Shown piece by piece: positions 34,314 through 42,995 of a stretch of 64,000 bases of DNA. Source of the stretch: Bradyrhizobium betae. GTDB taxonomy: Bacteria; Pseudomonadota; Alphaproteobacteria; Rhizobiales; Xanthobacteraceae. The stretch covers positions 1 to 64,000 of the forward strand of contig NZ_MZXW01000007.1 in NCBI RefSeq assembly GCF_004123905.1. The letters are read 5' to 3'. The translations under genes and the position numbers were made by a program. Under the pieces are notes generated by a model. That model was given only the letters and a program-made list of their open reading frames with translations, was not told the origin of the DNA and did not search any database. The first letter of the stretch is position 1. The number at the start of each line of letters is the position of its first letter.

Positions 34314-36371
34314 CTACCGCCACATCCCGCGCATCCGGGCGCCGATGTCGACCTTTGGCCCCTGCGCCGCGGCGCGGGCCCCGGCCGCGCCGGCCTTCGG
34401 CCAGGCGGTGCGCTCGAACAGATAGACCAGGGATTCCGGGATGAAGCGGGTGCGCGAGGCGTAGACGTGGCGATCGCCCTTGGCGGCTTGGCCGTGGACA
34501 AAGAAGCGCTGGGGAACGACGAGGTGCAGATCGTCCTTGGCGCGGGTCATCGCGACATAGAGCAGGCGGCGCTCCTCCTCGAGCTCGGCAGAGGTGCCGG
34601 CGCCGAGATCGGAGGGCATGCAGCCGTCGACGACGTTGAGCACGAACACCGACTTCCACTCCTGGCCTTTTGCCGAGTGGATGGTCGAGAGGATCAGATA
34701 ATCCTCGTCGCGCAGGGGCGGCCCGGATTTGTCGCTGGTCGCATCGGGGGGATCGAGCGTGAGTTCGGTCAGGAATTTTTCGCGCGAAGCATAGCCGCTC
34801 GCGATCTGCTCGAGCTGCATCAGGTCGGCGCGGCGCGTCTCGGAATCCTCGTGGATGCGATCGAGATGCGGTTCGTACCACAGCCGCACGCGTTCGAGAT
34901 CAACAGGCCATTCCGAATAGCGCAGGTTCGCGACCGTGCGGACGAAGCCGGTCCAGTCGTCGCCGGCGCGTGCCGGCACCGGCAGCTGGCCGAGCGCGGC
35001 AAGCGGATCGGGGCTCTCCGCCATCTGGTCGAGCACGCGCTGCGCGGTCGCGGGGCCGACGCCCGGCAACAGATGCAGGATGCGGAAGCCCGCGACGCGG
35101 TCGCGCGGGTTTTCGGCAAAGCGCAACAGCGCCAGCACGTCCTTGACATGTGCGGCGTCAAGGAACTTCAGGCCGCCGAACTTGACGAAGGGGATGTTGC
35201 GGCGCGTGAGTTCAATTTCGAGCGGGCCCGAATGCGAAGACGTCCGGAACAGCACCGCCTGGTGCTTGAGCAGCGCGCCTTGCTCGCGGTTGGCCAGCAC
35301 CTCCTCGACAATGTAACGCGCCTGGTCGGCCTCGTTGTGCACGGTGACGAGCTGCGGTTTTTGCGCGGCGGTGCGGTCGGTCCAGAGGTTTTTGGTGAAG
35401 CGCTCGCGGGCGAGCCCGATGACCCCGTTGGCGGCCGCCAGCACAGTCTGCGTCGAGCGGTAATTGCGGTCGAGCGTGATCATTTCCGCGCGGGGCGAAA
35501 AACTTTGCGGGAAGTCCAGGATGTTGCGCACCGTGGCGGCGCGGAACGAGTAGATCGACTGCGCGTCGTCGCCGACGACGGTGAGCCCGCGTCCGTCGGG
35601 CTTGAGCGCCAAAAGGATCGAGGATTGCAGGCGGTTGGTGTCCTGATATTCGTCGACCAGCACATGATCGAAACGGCCGCCGATCTCTTCGGCGATTAGC
35701 GCATCGCTCATCATCTGCGACCAGTAGAGCAGCAAATCGTCGTAGTCGAGCACGTGCTGGGCCTGCTTGGCCTCGACATAGGCCGCGAACAGGCCCTTCA
35801 ACGCGGCCGCCCAGCCGGCGCACCAGGGATAGTGCGCCCCCAGCACCTTCTCGATCTCCATCTCGGCGTTGACGCAGCGGGAGTAGATCGAGAGACACGT
35901 ACCCTTGGCCGGAAAGCGGCTCTCGGTCTTCGACAATCCGCGCTCGTGCCGGACCAGATTCATCAGGTCGGCGGAGTCTTCGCGGTCGTGGATGGTGAAG
36001 GCGGGATCGACCCCGATCCGCTCGGCATATTCGCGCAACAGTCGCGCGCCGATGCCGTGGAAGGTGCCAGCCCAGGTCAGCGCGTCGCGCATGATCGCGG
36101 CGTTGTTCTCGCCGAGCACTTTTCGCGAGATGCGCTCGACCCGGCCGGCCATCTCGGCCGCGGCGCGGCGGGAGAATGTCATCAGCAGGATGCGGCGCGG
36201 ATCGGCGCCGGCAACGATCAGATGCGCGACGCGATGGGCCAGCGTGTTGGTCTTGCCGGAGCCGGCACCGGCGATGACGAGCAGGGGGGCGCCCACGGTC
36301 GCGCCGTCGGCGACGCCATGCTCCACGGCGCGGCGCTGCTCCGCATTGAGCGTGTCCAGATATGTCGCCAC
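34314..36371 (-). CDS. UvrD/Rep-type superfamily I DNA helicase
   Basis: The 685-residue product contains all helicase motifs: Walker A in VIAGAGSGKT (residues 33-42), Walker B in HVLVDEYQDTNR, motif III GDDAQSIYSFRAA, motif IV LDRNYRST, motif V TIHSAKGQEWKSVFV and motif VI LYVAMTRAKDDL. It unwinds DNA 3' to 5' with ATP in repair or replication restart. It is shorter than typical UvrD or PcrA by about 40 residues and has an Ala-rich C terminus. The GTG start gives MATYLDTLNAEQRRAVEHG; a TTG at 36422 is less likely. Confidence 0.93.
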   Translation of the reverse strand: MATYLDTLNAEQRRAVEHGVADGATVGAPLLVIAGAGSGKTNTLAHRVAHLIVAGADPRRILLMTFSRRAAAEMAGRVERISRKVLGENNAAIMRDALTWAGTFHGIGARLLREYAERIGVDPAFTIHDREDSADLMNLVRHERGLSKTESRFPAKGTCLSIYSRCVNAEMEIEKVLGAHYPWCAGWAAALKGLFAAYVEAKQAQHVLDYDDLLLYWSQMMSDALIAEEIGGRFDHVLVDEYQDTNRLQSSILLALKPDGRGLTVVGDDAQSIYSFRAATVRNILDFPQSFSPRAEMITLDRNYRSTQTVLAAANGVIGLARERFTKNLWTDRTAAQKPQLVTVHNEADQARYIVEEVLANREQGALLKHQAVLFRTSSHSGPLEIELTRRNIPFVKFGGLKFLDAAHVKDVLALLRFAENPRDRVAGFRILHLLPGVGPATAQRVLDQMAESPDPLAALGQLPVPARAGDDWTGFVRTVANLRYSEWPVDLERVRLWYEPHLDRIHEDSETRRADLMQLEQIASGYASREKFLTELTLDPPDATSDKSGPPLRDEDYLILSTIHSAKGQEWKSVFVLNVVDGCMPSDLGAGTSAELEEERRLLYVAMTRAKDDLHLVVPQRFFVHGQAAKGDRHVYASRTRFIPESLVYLFERTAWPKAGAAGARAAAQGPKVDIGARMRGMWR

Positions 36372-36500
36372 GAATCGCCCCGGTGAAAGGGTGAGAGTCG
36401 GCGATCTCCTTGCGAATCGCAATGCGGCTGGACGGAACCGGAGTTAAGACCTAGGGAAAAGGCGTCCGAAGTTCCAGCCCGAAAAGAGCGAGCCGTCCCT

Positions 36501-37091
36501 ATGACCGAGCTCAAGCCCGAACAGTTCGAGATGCGGCGGCTGGAATCGCTCAGCAACACCATTTTTGGTGTCGCCATGACGCTGTTGGCCTATGATCTGC
36601 CCAAGGCGGCAGTCTTCACCAACGCGCCCGACTGGAGCGATCTCGCCCATGTCTATTCCGGCAAGCTCGCCGGCTTTGCGCTCAGCTTCATCATCGCCGG
36701 CCTGTTCTGGATCAGCCATCACCGGCGGCTGGCGCGCCAGCCCTTGGGCAGCCGCGGCGCGGTGATCCTCAATCTGTTCTTCCTGCTCTCGATCGTGCTG
36801 CTGCCTGTCACCAACGGCCTCTACACCAATTACGCGATGAGCAGCGCGGTGGCGGTGCTCTACGGCATGCATCTGATCGCGATCGCCGGCCTCAATGCGT
36901 GGCTGTGGTGGACGATCTACCGTGGCTGGCGCCGTGAGATCATGGCGTCGCTGTTTCCGCTTGCCGTGTTCATTCCGGGCACGGTCGTTGCGGCGTTCGC
37001 GCCGCATGTCGCGCCCTTCCTGTGGTTCATTGCCTTCGGCGGGGTGCTGATCCGGCGCTTCTATGCCGCGCCGAACGGAGCGGACGCGTAA
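36501..37091 (+). CDS. TMEM175-like membrane protein (DUF1211)
   Basis: The 196-residue protein has about six hydrophobic segments and the N-terminal signature RRLESLSNTIFGVAMTLLAY. It also contains FWISHHRRL in the third helix region. Bacterial TMEM175 homologues are potassium-permeable channels whose signature contains FSD; here the corresponding residues are LSN, so the Asp is replaced by Asn. This could alter conduction and is worth testing. It is divergent from the helicase gene. Confidence 0.8.
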   Translation: MTELKPEQFEMRRLESLSNTIFGVAMTLLAYDLPKAAVFTNAPDWSDLAHVYSGKLAGFALSFIIAGLFWISHHRRLARQPLGSRGAVILNLFFLLSIVLLPVTNGLYTNYAMSSAVAVLYGMHLIAIAGLNAWLWWTIYRGWRREIMASLFPLAVFIPGTVVAAFAPHVAPFLWFIAFGGVLIRRFYAAPNGADA

Positions 37092-37100
37092 GGCGGCGGC

Positions 37101-37481
37101 TCACGCTTTTGTCGTGCCGAACCCGTCGGCCGGCACGTAAAGCATGACCGGGCGGATCTCGTAGACCGCCGACGGATTGACCTGACGCAGCGTTCGCGCC
37201 GCCGCGATCGCCTCCTCATCCGTGTCATATTCCACGAGGTGAAAGCCGAGAAGCTGCTCCTTGGTCTCCGCAAACGGGCCGTCCAGCACGATACCCGCGC
37301 CGGGGCCGCGCAAGGTGTGCGCCTTTCGGGTGCCATCCAGACGGGCGGCCGGCCCAAGATGTCCGCTCGCCCTCAGGGGCGCCTGAACCTCGATGACTTT
37401 GGCCACGACCGCGGCGTCCTGCTCCGGTGTCCAGGACAAGATCTCGTCTTCCACGTGGTAGGCCAGGATGGCGTAAAGCAT
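37101..37481 (-). CDS. YCII-related domain protein
   Basis: The 126-residue product shows the YciI-related fold signature with MLYAILAYHVED at the start and VLDGPFAETKEQLLGF near the middle, including the DGPFAE motif. YciI-type proteins are small ferredoxin-like dimers with enzymatic or binding roles, often near sigma factors in other genomes, but none is adjacent here. A GAGGTGA ribosome site precedes the ATG. It converges on the TMEM175-like gene with a nine-base gap. Function is not defined. Confidence 0.85.
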   Translation of the reverse strand: MLYAILAYHVEDEILSWTPEQDAAVVAKVIEVQAPLRASGHLGPAARLDGTRKAHTLRGPGAGIVLDGPFAETKEQLLGFHLVEYDTDEEAIAAARTLRQVNPSAVYEIRPVMLYVPADGFGTTKA

Positions 37482-37684
37482 CGTCACCTCGTTTGTTTTC
37501 GCTGCGCGCGTCCCAAGGACGTATCACTGCGGTCGCAACCGACAATCCCCCTCCACAAAATATTGCGTCGTGCGGCTCTCGACGAAACCATCCTGAAACC
37601 CGATTGCGCCCCGCGGGGGTGAACGCCGCCTGAAGCCGATGCGACTGATGACCACTGAGAAGGCTGAGGAATTCGGAGGCTTCG

Positions 37685-37870
37685 ATGTCGGGTCACACCA
37701 TCAAGATCATCTGCGACGCACGGCGGGGGGCAGAATCGGAGCCTGCCGATTTGCACGACCAGGGCGGTCATCACCGCTATTACGGCAGCTCGGCCGAGAA
37801 CGGCGGTGAGCGCATCGTCGAGAGCCGCCGGGGAAAGCGCCCGCGCGCGCTCAATGTCTGCGGCTTCTGA
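37685..37870 (+). CDS. Small polar protein of unknown function
   Basis: The 61-residue ORF (MSGHTIKIICDARRGAESEP...) follows a good GGAGG site with five-base spacing. It is hydrophilic and rich in His, Gly, Arg and Glu, with no membrane segment. The first ten residues look like a beta strand, and the rest appears disordered. It is the first of two small genes before the periplasmic binding protein. It may encode an orphan Bradyrhizobium protein. Confidence 0.5.
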   Translation: MSGHTIKIICDARRGAESEPADLHDQGGHHRYYGSSAENGGERIVESRRGKRPRALNVCGF

Positions 37871-37896
37871 AGCCTCCGGCGAGACCGTCTTTCACC

Positions 37897-38100
37897 ATGG
37901 ACGTCCTGCAAATATCGATCGCCGCGCTGCCGTTCCTGCTGTCGCTTGTGAGCCGGAGCAGCAAGGCGATCGCGCCGTGCCTGCTCGCGAGCATCTTCAC
38001 CGTGCTCCTCGGCGAGGAGCCTCACAGGGCGGTGATGGCCTGGTGCGTCGGCGTGTTGATCGCCGCCGTGGCGGTACGTGAACGGATTCGCACGATCTGA
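37897..38100 (+). CDS. Small membrane protein
   Basis: The 67-residue product starts MDVLQISIAALPFLLSLVSR and has two hydrophobic helices (residues 5-20 and about 27-60), with a short basic loop and C-terminal RERIRTI. It probably inserts as a hairpin in the inner membrane. No clear ribosome site is seen, so expression is uncertain. Ten bases separate its stop from the convergent binding-protein gene. Confidence 0.5.
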   Translation: MDVLQISIAALPFLLSLVSRSSKAIAPCLLASIFTVLLGEEPHRAVMAWCVGVLIAAVAVRERIRTI

Positions 38101-38110
38101 GTTCGCGCCG

Positions 38111-38827
38111 TTAAGGCGCGCTCAGGACCTGCTTGACGAGGGCTTCGCGCAGCGTCGCCAATTCGCCGCTCGCCTCCATCTGCGCGATCACCTTGCCGAC
38201 CTTCGGCACCAGATCGCGATGACGCTCGTGCAGATAATGGTAGACGTGGATGCGCTCGAGCGGCGGTGAGAGCGGGTAGATCCTGGCCTGCAGATTGAGC
38301 TTCCGCACCGCGACAAGCCCGCTGAAGAGGTCGGTGACCATCAGTTCGAAACGGTCGGCGTCGAGCATCTTGACCATGCTCTCGAGGCTCGTGGTCGCCG
38401 TGACCTCAGCCATGCCGCGCGTGCCGGCTTCCGAGGAGCCGACGCCGCGGACGATGCCGATGCTGTAGCCCCGGATCGAATTCCAGCCGGCGACGTCGAA
38501 GTGAAGTTTCGTCGTGAACACTGCGGGCTCGATGTAGTTGATCGCCGGTGTGACCTGGACCAGCGTCGGGTAGTCGCGGGACAGCGTTCCGATCCGCTGG
38601 ATCTCGCCGTCGACCTCGCCGGCGCTCGACAGTACCAGCGCCCGCTTGCCGGGGACGTCCTCGAATTCGAGCTTGATGCCGAGCCTGGCGTAGACCGCCC
38701 GCAGCATCTCGCCGCCGACATATTGATCGGGGATGTCGGCGATGCGCGCCAGCCTGATCAGCTCCTGCGCTTGAGATGGAGCGGCTGCGAGCAACGACAG
38801 GCATGCGACGGCTATTCGCCACATCAC
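38111..38827 (-). CDS. Periplasmic solute-binding-like protein
   Basis: The 238-residue protein has a signal peptide ending APSQAQ and a family-3-like solute-binding fold. Features are LGIKLEFEDVPGKRALVLSS, GEVDGEIQRIG and the domain-crossing segment MVKMLDADRFELMVTDLFSG. It lacks a nearby ABC permease or ATPase, so it is not part of an obvious transporter. It is divergent from the hybrid kinase gene across a 312-bp gap and may present a ligand to that sensor. Ligand unknown. Confidence 0.8.
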   Translation of the reverse strand: MMWRIAVACLSLLAAAPSQAQELIRLARIADIPDQYVGGEMLRAVYARLGIKLEFEDVPGKRALVLSSAGEVDGEIQRIGTLSRDYPTLVQVTPAINYIEPAVFTTKLHFDVAGWNSIRGYSIGIVRGVGSSEAGTRGMAEVTATTSLESMVKMLDADRFELMVTDLFSGLVAVRKLNLQARIYPLSPPLERIHVYHYLHERHRDLVPKVGKVIAQMEASGELATLREALVKQVLSAP

Positions 38828-39139
38828 GCGTCTCCTTGATCGTGCACCACTGGATTCGAAGTGCCCGCGCGATCTACCGAGGGTGGCGCCTGCGCGACGG
38901 CTGCAACTGCCATCGCTCGCCCGCGATGCAGGCGATTCCGGACTTTCACCGATGTCATTCTAGCACGCGAAGTGATAGTTTATGCGGCAATCCTGCCGCT
39001 GGGCGCAAGATATGACCCCGCCGACCGCAAGGGCCGACAGGATCGCCGCGCACACTGCGTGAAGGGAAAATCTGTACTGCCGAATGCTCGCGGCCGCGGC
39101 CGGCCGGAGCAGGGTGCCGCCATTCCGGGGAAGTGGTGC
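38828..39139. other. Gap between binding-protein and kinase genes
   Basis: The gap between the divergent binding-protein and kinase genes contains reading frames without coding character. An AT-richer patch near 38955-38990 is the most promoter-like part. No repeat or clear operator was found. Confidence 0.4.
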
Positions 39140-41551
39140 ATGGGCAACTCAGGCGATCATGAGTCCAAGCGCAGCCGCGCCGCTGCCCCGGCGGCCGCGA
39201 AGCAGGGTGTGAGCGGGATCGGCGCGGTGCTTGCGCCGGCGATGTCAGGGGCGCTGTTGTCGCGGATTTTCAATTGGTCACGCAGCGGCGTCGGGCCGCG
39301 CCTCCTGGCCGCGGTGCTGTTGTTCTCATCGATCGTCACGCTGGTGCTGACCGGGCTTCAGCTCTATCTCGATTACAACCGCGAGGTCGGGGTCATCGCG
39401 ACCCGGCTCGACGAGATCGGCCGCAGCACCACCGGCAGCCTCGGCGAGAGCCTGTGGAATCTCGACCAGAACCAGCTCAAGCTCCAGCTCGACGGCATCC
39501 TGCGGCTGCCCGACATCCGCGCCGCCGAAGTGCGCGAGATCGCCGATCGCCCCAATCCGATCCGTGTCGCGGTCGGCGAGCCGGGTGCCCGATCGATCGT
39601 GACGCGCGACTATCCGCTATACACCACCGTGCAGGGGGTGGCGCGCACGATCGGCGTGCTCCATGTCGAGGCGACGCTGAGCGAGGTCTACCAGCAATTG
39701 CTGAACCGCGCCCTGGTCATTCTGGCGAGCCAGGCGGCGAAGACGTTCCTCGTCTCGCTGTTCATCATCTACATGTTCCATCTGCTGGTGACGCGGCACC
39801 TGGTCGCCATCGCCGACTTCGTCGGCAAATACAGCCTGGCGCGGCCGCCGCCGCCTTTGCACCTGGAGCGCCGGCCGCCCTACGATCCCGACGAGCTGGA
39901 CAAGGTGATCGTCGCCTTCAACGCGATGTGCGGCAATCTCGAACGCGCCTATGGCGAGCTGCGCGAGGCCAACGCCAATCTCGAGCGCGACCTCAAGATC
40001 CGGCGGCGCGCCGAGGACGACGCGCGCGCGAGCGAGCAGCGCTTTCGCGATTATGCCGAGACCGCGTCCGACTGGTTCTGGGAGACCGGGCCGGATCACG
40101 TGTTCACCTACATATCGGACCGGGTCGGTGCTTTCGGCATGGACCGTGCGGCCCTGATCGGCAAGCGCAGGTCCGACGGCGCCTTCGACCGCGACGCCGA
40201 GCCGCAGAAATGGCGCGAGCACAATGCGATGCTTGACCGCCACGAGCCGTTTCGGAAGTTCGAGTATCGCGGCCGCGATACGGCCGGACGCGTACGCCAT
40301 TTCAGCGTCAACGGCCACCCTGTGTTCGGCGCCGACGGAGCCTTCATGGGCTATCGCGGGTCGGCCACCGACCTCACCGTGCAGCACGAGACCCAGGAGC
40401 GGCTGCGCCAATCCCAGAAAATGGACGCGATCGGCCAGCTCACCGGCGGCGTCGCGCACGACTTCAACAACGTGCTCACCGTCATCACCGGGACCATCGA
40501 GATCATCCAGGAAGGGCTCGCGGACAGGCCTCAATTCGCGGCGATCGCGCAGCTGATCGACGATGCGGCCGCGCGCGGCGCCGAGATCACCTCGCAGCTC
40601 TTGACCTTTGCGCGTCGCCAGCCGCTCGAGCCGCGCGAGATCGACGTCAACGCGCTCGTGGTCGAGACGGCGAAGCTGCTGAAGCCGATCCTCGGCGAGC
40701 ATATCGAGATCGTGACCCGGCTCGCGGACGACGCCTGGTCCGCGATGGCGGATCCGTCGCAGCTCTCGTCCGCGATCGTCAATCTCGCCGTCAATGCGCG
40801 CGATGCGATGCCGGGCGGCGGCAGACTGACGCTCGAGACCGCAAACCAGGAGCTCGACGGCCTGCGCAGCGTCGGCGACGGCGACGTCATGCGCGGTGCC
40901 TTCGTGATGGTCGCGGTCACCGACACCGGTCACGGTATCCCGGCCGACATCCACGAGCGCGTGTTCGAGCCGTTCTTCACCACCAAGGGGGTGGGACGCG
41001 GCACCGGGCTCGGTCTCAGCATGGTCTACGGCTTTGCCCGCCAGACCGGCGGCACCGTCGCGATCGAGAGCGAGGAGGGACGCGGCACGGTGATGCGGTT
41101 GTTCCTGCCGCGGTCGAAGGGCGAGATGCCGGCCAGAACGGCCGTGGTCCAGGCGCCCGCCACGGCGCGCGGGCACGAGACGATCCTGGTGGTCGAGGAC
41201 GATCCGCTGGTGCAGGGCTACGTCGTCGCCCAGCTCGGCAGCCTTGGCTATCGCACGCTCGTGGCGGGCGACGGCGCAGCCGCGCTCGCGCTGGTCGATC
41301 AGGGCGCCCGGTTCGATCTGCTGTTCACCGACATCATCATGCCCGGCGGCATGAACGGCCGGGAATTGGCCGAAGCCGTCCGGCTGCGCCGGCCGGGAGT
41401 GAAGGTGCTCTACACGTCCGGCTATACCGACGACACCATCGTCCACGAAGGGCATCTCGACCCCGGCGTGGCGCTGCTGTGCAAGCCATACCGGAAGGCG
41501 GAGCTGTCGGAGAAGATTCGCGAGGTGCTCGCGGGCGAGCCGCCCGCGTGA
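39140..41551 (+). CDS. Hybrid sensor histidine kinase with C-terminal receiver
   Basis: The 803-residue protein has an N-terminal membrane helix (RLLAAVLLFSSIVTLVLTGL), a periplasmic sensor and a second helix near residues 195-215 (FLVSLFIIYMFHLLV). A PAS-like domain follows at about residue 300 (ETASDWFWETG). The His-kinase dimerisation region contains VAHDFNN (His440, approximate), and the ATPase has NLAVNARDAMPG, DTGHGIP and GRGTGLGLSMVYG. The receiver starts near residue 682 with LVVEDD and the acceptor Asp in LLFTDIIMPGG. It therefore combines sensing, phosphorylation and a receiver in one protein. The start MGNSGDHESK lacks a strong ribosome site; upstream frames are less credible. Confidence 0.9.
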   Translation: MGNSGDHESKRSRAAAPAAAKQGVSGIGAVLAPAMSGALLSRIFNWSRSGVGPRLLAAVLLFSSIVTLVLTGLQLYLDYNREVGVIATRLDEIGRSTTGSLGESLWNLDQNQLKLQLDGILRLPDIRAAEVREIADRPNPIRVAVGEPGARSIVTRDYPLYTTVQGVARTIGVLHVEATLSEVYQQLLNRALVILASQAAKTFLVSLFIIYMFHLLVTRHLVAIADFVGKYSLARPPPPLHLERRPPYDPDELDKVIVAFNAMCGNLERAYGELREANANLERDLKIRRRAEDDARASEQRFRDYAETASDWFWETGPDHVFTYISDRVGAFGMDRAALIGKRRSDGAFDRDAEPQKWREHNAMLDRHEPFRKFEYRGRDTAGRVRHFSVNGHPVFGADGAFMGYRGSATDLTVQHETQERLRQSQKMDAIGQLTGGVAHDFNNVLTVITGTIEIIQEGLADRPQFAAIAQLIDDAAARGAEITSQLLTFARRQPLEPREIDVNALVVETAKLLKPILGEHIEIVTRLADDAWSAMADPSQLSSAIVNLAVNARDAMPGGGRLTLETANQELDGLRSVGDGDVMRGAFVMVAVTDTGHGIPADIHERVFEPFFTTKGVGRGTGLGLSMVYGFARQTGGTVAIESEEGRGTVMRLFLPRSKGEMPARTAVVQAPATARGHETILVVEDDPLVQGYVVAQLGSLGYRTLVAGDGAAALALVDQGARFDLLFTDIIMPGGMNGRELAEAVRLRRPGVKVLYTSGYTDDTIVHEGHLDPGVALLCKPYRKAELSEKIREVLAGEPPA

Positions 41552-41567
41552 GCGGCGCCATCCGACG

Positions 41568-41599
41568 AAAAAGGCGCGGCGGGGAGGCCCCGTCGCGCC
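41568..41599 (-). terminator. Intrinsic terminator of a small minus-strand transcript
   Basis: On the minus strand, GGCGCGACGGGG-type arms at 41599-41588 and 41584-41573 pair with one mismatch around three bases. Five T bases follow at 41572-41568. On the plus strand the same hairpin lies 22 bases after the kinase stop codon but has a weaker T run, so it fits the minus-strand unit better. Confidence 0.8.
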
Positions 41600-41660
41600 C
41601 GATTTCTTGCTCGCTGGTCCAGGGCTGAGAGCGCCCCAAATGCCAAGCCCGTTTCAAAGC

Positions 41661-41705
41661 TTAGCGGGCGATCCCAGCGAGGTGACAGCGCTTGGTAAGA
41701 GACAC
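41661..41705 (-). CDS. 14-residue peptide with perfect Shine-Dalgarno
   Basis: A GTG start at 41705 opens the ORF MSLTKRCHLAGIAR and stop TAA at 41663-41661. Directly upstream, AAAGGAGGTGATCCA matches the complement of the 16S rRNA 3' end over 15 or more bases, with seven bases between GGAGG and GTG. The whole unit has a candidate promoter at 41741-41769 and a terminator at 41568-41599, giving a transcript of about 165-170 bases. The peptide is basic with one Cys. It may be a real micropeptide, a leader, or a ribosome-trapping RNA. I know of no assigned function. Confidence 0.6.
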   Translation of the reverse strand: MSLTKRCHLAGIAR

Positions 41706-41740
41706 TGGATCACCTCCTTTCGTTGGTTTCGGGAGACTTT

Positions 41741-41769
41741 AATATAGGCCGGGACGACGCCGCTGTTAA
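41741..41769 (-). promoter_or_regulatory. Candidate sigma-70 promoter of the small transcript
   Basis: On the minus strand, TTAACA (41769-41764) and TATATT (41746-41741) are separated by exactly 17 bases. Each differs from the consensus by one position. Transcription would start near 41734, about 29 bases before the 14-residue ORF. Confidence 0.65.
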
Positions 41770-41853
41770 GGGGAGGCGGCAAGACGCGGAACCCGGCCTG
41801 TGCGCAAGGGCCGGAAAGCCACTGAAAGCCGCAAGATGCCGCCCTTGGGGCAG

Positions 41854-41882
41854 TTGAGACCGCCGCCCGGCCGTGTTAGGGA
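41854..41882 (+). promoter_or_regulatory. Possible tRNA-Gly promoter
   Basis: TTGAGA at 41854-41859 and TAGGGA at 41877-41882 are separated by 17 bases and end ten bases before the tRNA-Gly gene. The -10 element is weak. Confidence 0.4.
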
Positions 41883-41892
41883 GCCCCCAGAC

Positions 41893-41966
41893 GCGGGTGT
41901 AGCTCAATGGTAGAGCAGCAGCCTTCCAAGCTGAATACGAGGGTTCGATTCCCTTCACCCGCTCCA
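41893..41966 (+). tRNA. tRNA-Gly (anticodon UCC)
   Basis: The 74-base gene has acceptor stem GCGGGTG/CACCCGC, D arm GCTC...GAGC, anticodon loop CTTCCAA giving UCC, T arm GAGGGTTCGATTCCCTT and an encoded CCA at 41964-41966. It decodes GGA and GGG glycine codons. Confidence 0.97.
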
Positions 41967-42212
41967 AAGTTTTCAATGATTTGGTGCGAGCGCCGGATTT
42001 CATTCCGACACCCGGCGGCATCAGCGGAGCGGGGCATGAACCTGTCACGCATTCGGCGGCCGAGAAATCCGGTTCCGCCGAATACGGTGGCGGTGCGTCC
42101 GCTCGTTGCCACCATATCTCAAACTCGCCAGTTCATGTCGGCGCTGCTCTGGCTGCCCCGTACTCATCGCATCATACGTATCGTCTGACGGTGAGCGAAC
42201 ATTTGGGGGCCG

Positions 42213-42995
42213 TCACTCTCTTATCAGCTGGTCGCGATTTTTGGCCTTGTCGAAATTTTTGGCGCGGTCGAGGCCGATCGGCGCGCTGAGCTTCGCCGAA
42301 GCAAGATCGGCGCCGTCGAAATCGGTGCCGATGAAGGTGACGCCGGTCAGGTTGGCGCCGCCGAGCTGTGCGCCCTTGAGGGAAGCGGTGGTCAGATCGG
42401 CATCCCTGAGCGAAGAAAATTCGAGATCAACGCGGGAAAGGTCGGCGCCGCGCGCGTCGAGTCGTTCAAGATTGGCAGATTTCAACACTGTGCGCATGAG
42501 GCCCATCGACTGGTTGCGCATATCGGCGCCCAGGTTTGCGCCCGCGATCGAGGCTCCGACAAGGCTCGCGCCAGTCAGATCAGCTGCAACCCGCGCTTGC
42601 GAGAGATCGGCGCCGTCGAGCCGGGCACGAAGCATCTGCGAGGCGAACAGCTTTGCGCCCTTCAGACTTGCGCCGGTGAGGTCAGCTTCGATCAGCCACG
42701 CCTGATCGAGGACGGCGAGATCGAGCTTCGCGCCGACAAGCCTCGTCTTGTTGAGCCGTGCCGCGCGAAAGATCGCGCCGGACAGGTCGAGCCCGGACAG
42801 GTCGAGGCCAGACAAGCGCTTTCCGGTGAAATCGACGGGCGGCGCAGCAAGCGCGGTCTCGACCTCCGCGCGAGTCATTTCCGCCGCGACCATGTCGGGC
42901 GACGAGAGGTCGACGCCGCCCATCATATCTTGCGCCTGCGCCGGCTCAGCGAGAAGCGCGAGACCCAGTGCTGCAGCGCCGAGCGTTCGTGTCAT
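42213..42995 (-). CDS. Exported pentapeptide-repeat protein
   Basis: The 260-residue product has a signal peptide ending EPAQAQ and then a long series of pentapeptide repeats of the A(D/N)LXX type, for example LSGLDLSGLDLSGAIF, ADLTGASLKGAKLF and GADLSQARVAADLTGA. These fold as a right-handed quadrilateral beta helix. A break near residues 150-165 (LGADMRNQSMGLMRTVLKS) interrupts the pattern. It probably acts in the periplasm; the target is unknown. The ATG 42995 has GGAG seven bases upstream, and an alternative ATG lies at 43007. Confidence 0.9.
   Translation of the reverse strand: MTRTLGAAALGLALLAEPAQAQDMMGGVDLSSPDMVAAEMTRAEVETALAAPPVDFTGKRLSGLDLSGLDLSGAIFRAARLNKTRLVGAKLDLAVLDQAWLIEADLTGASLKGAKLFASQMLRARLDGADLSQARVAADLTGASLVGASIAGANLGADMRNQSMGLMRTVLKSANLERLDARGADLSRVDLEFSSLRDADLTTASLKGAQLGGANLTGVTFIGTDFDGADLASAKLSAPIGLDRAKNFDKAKNRDQLIRE

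Noticed and set aside
41706..41722. Apparent 16S rRNA 3' end fragment on the plus strand
   Set aside because: Only the anti-Shine-Dalgarno part matches; it is explained by the strong ribosome site of the minus-strand ORF and no further rRNA sequence is present.
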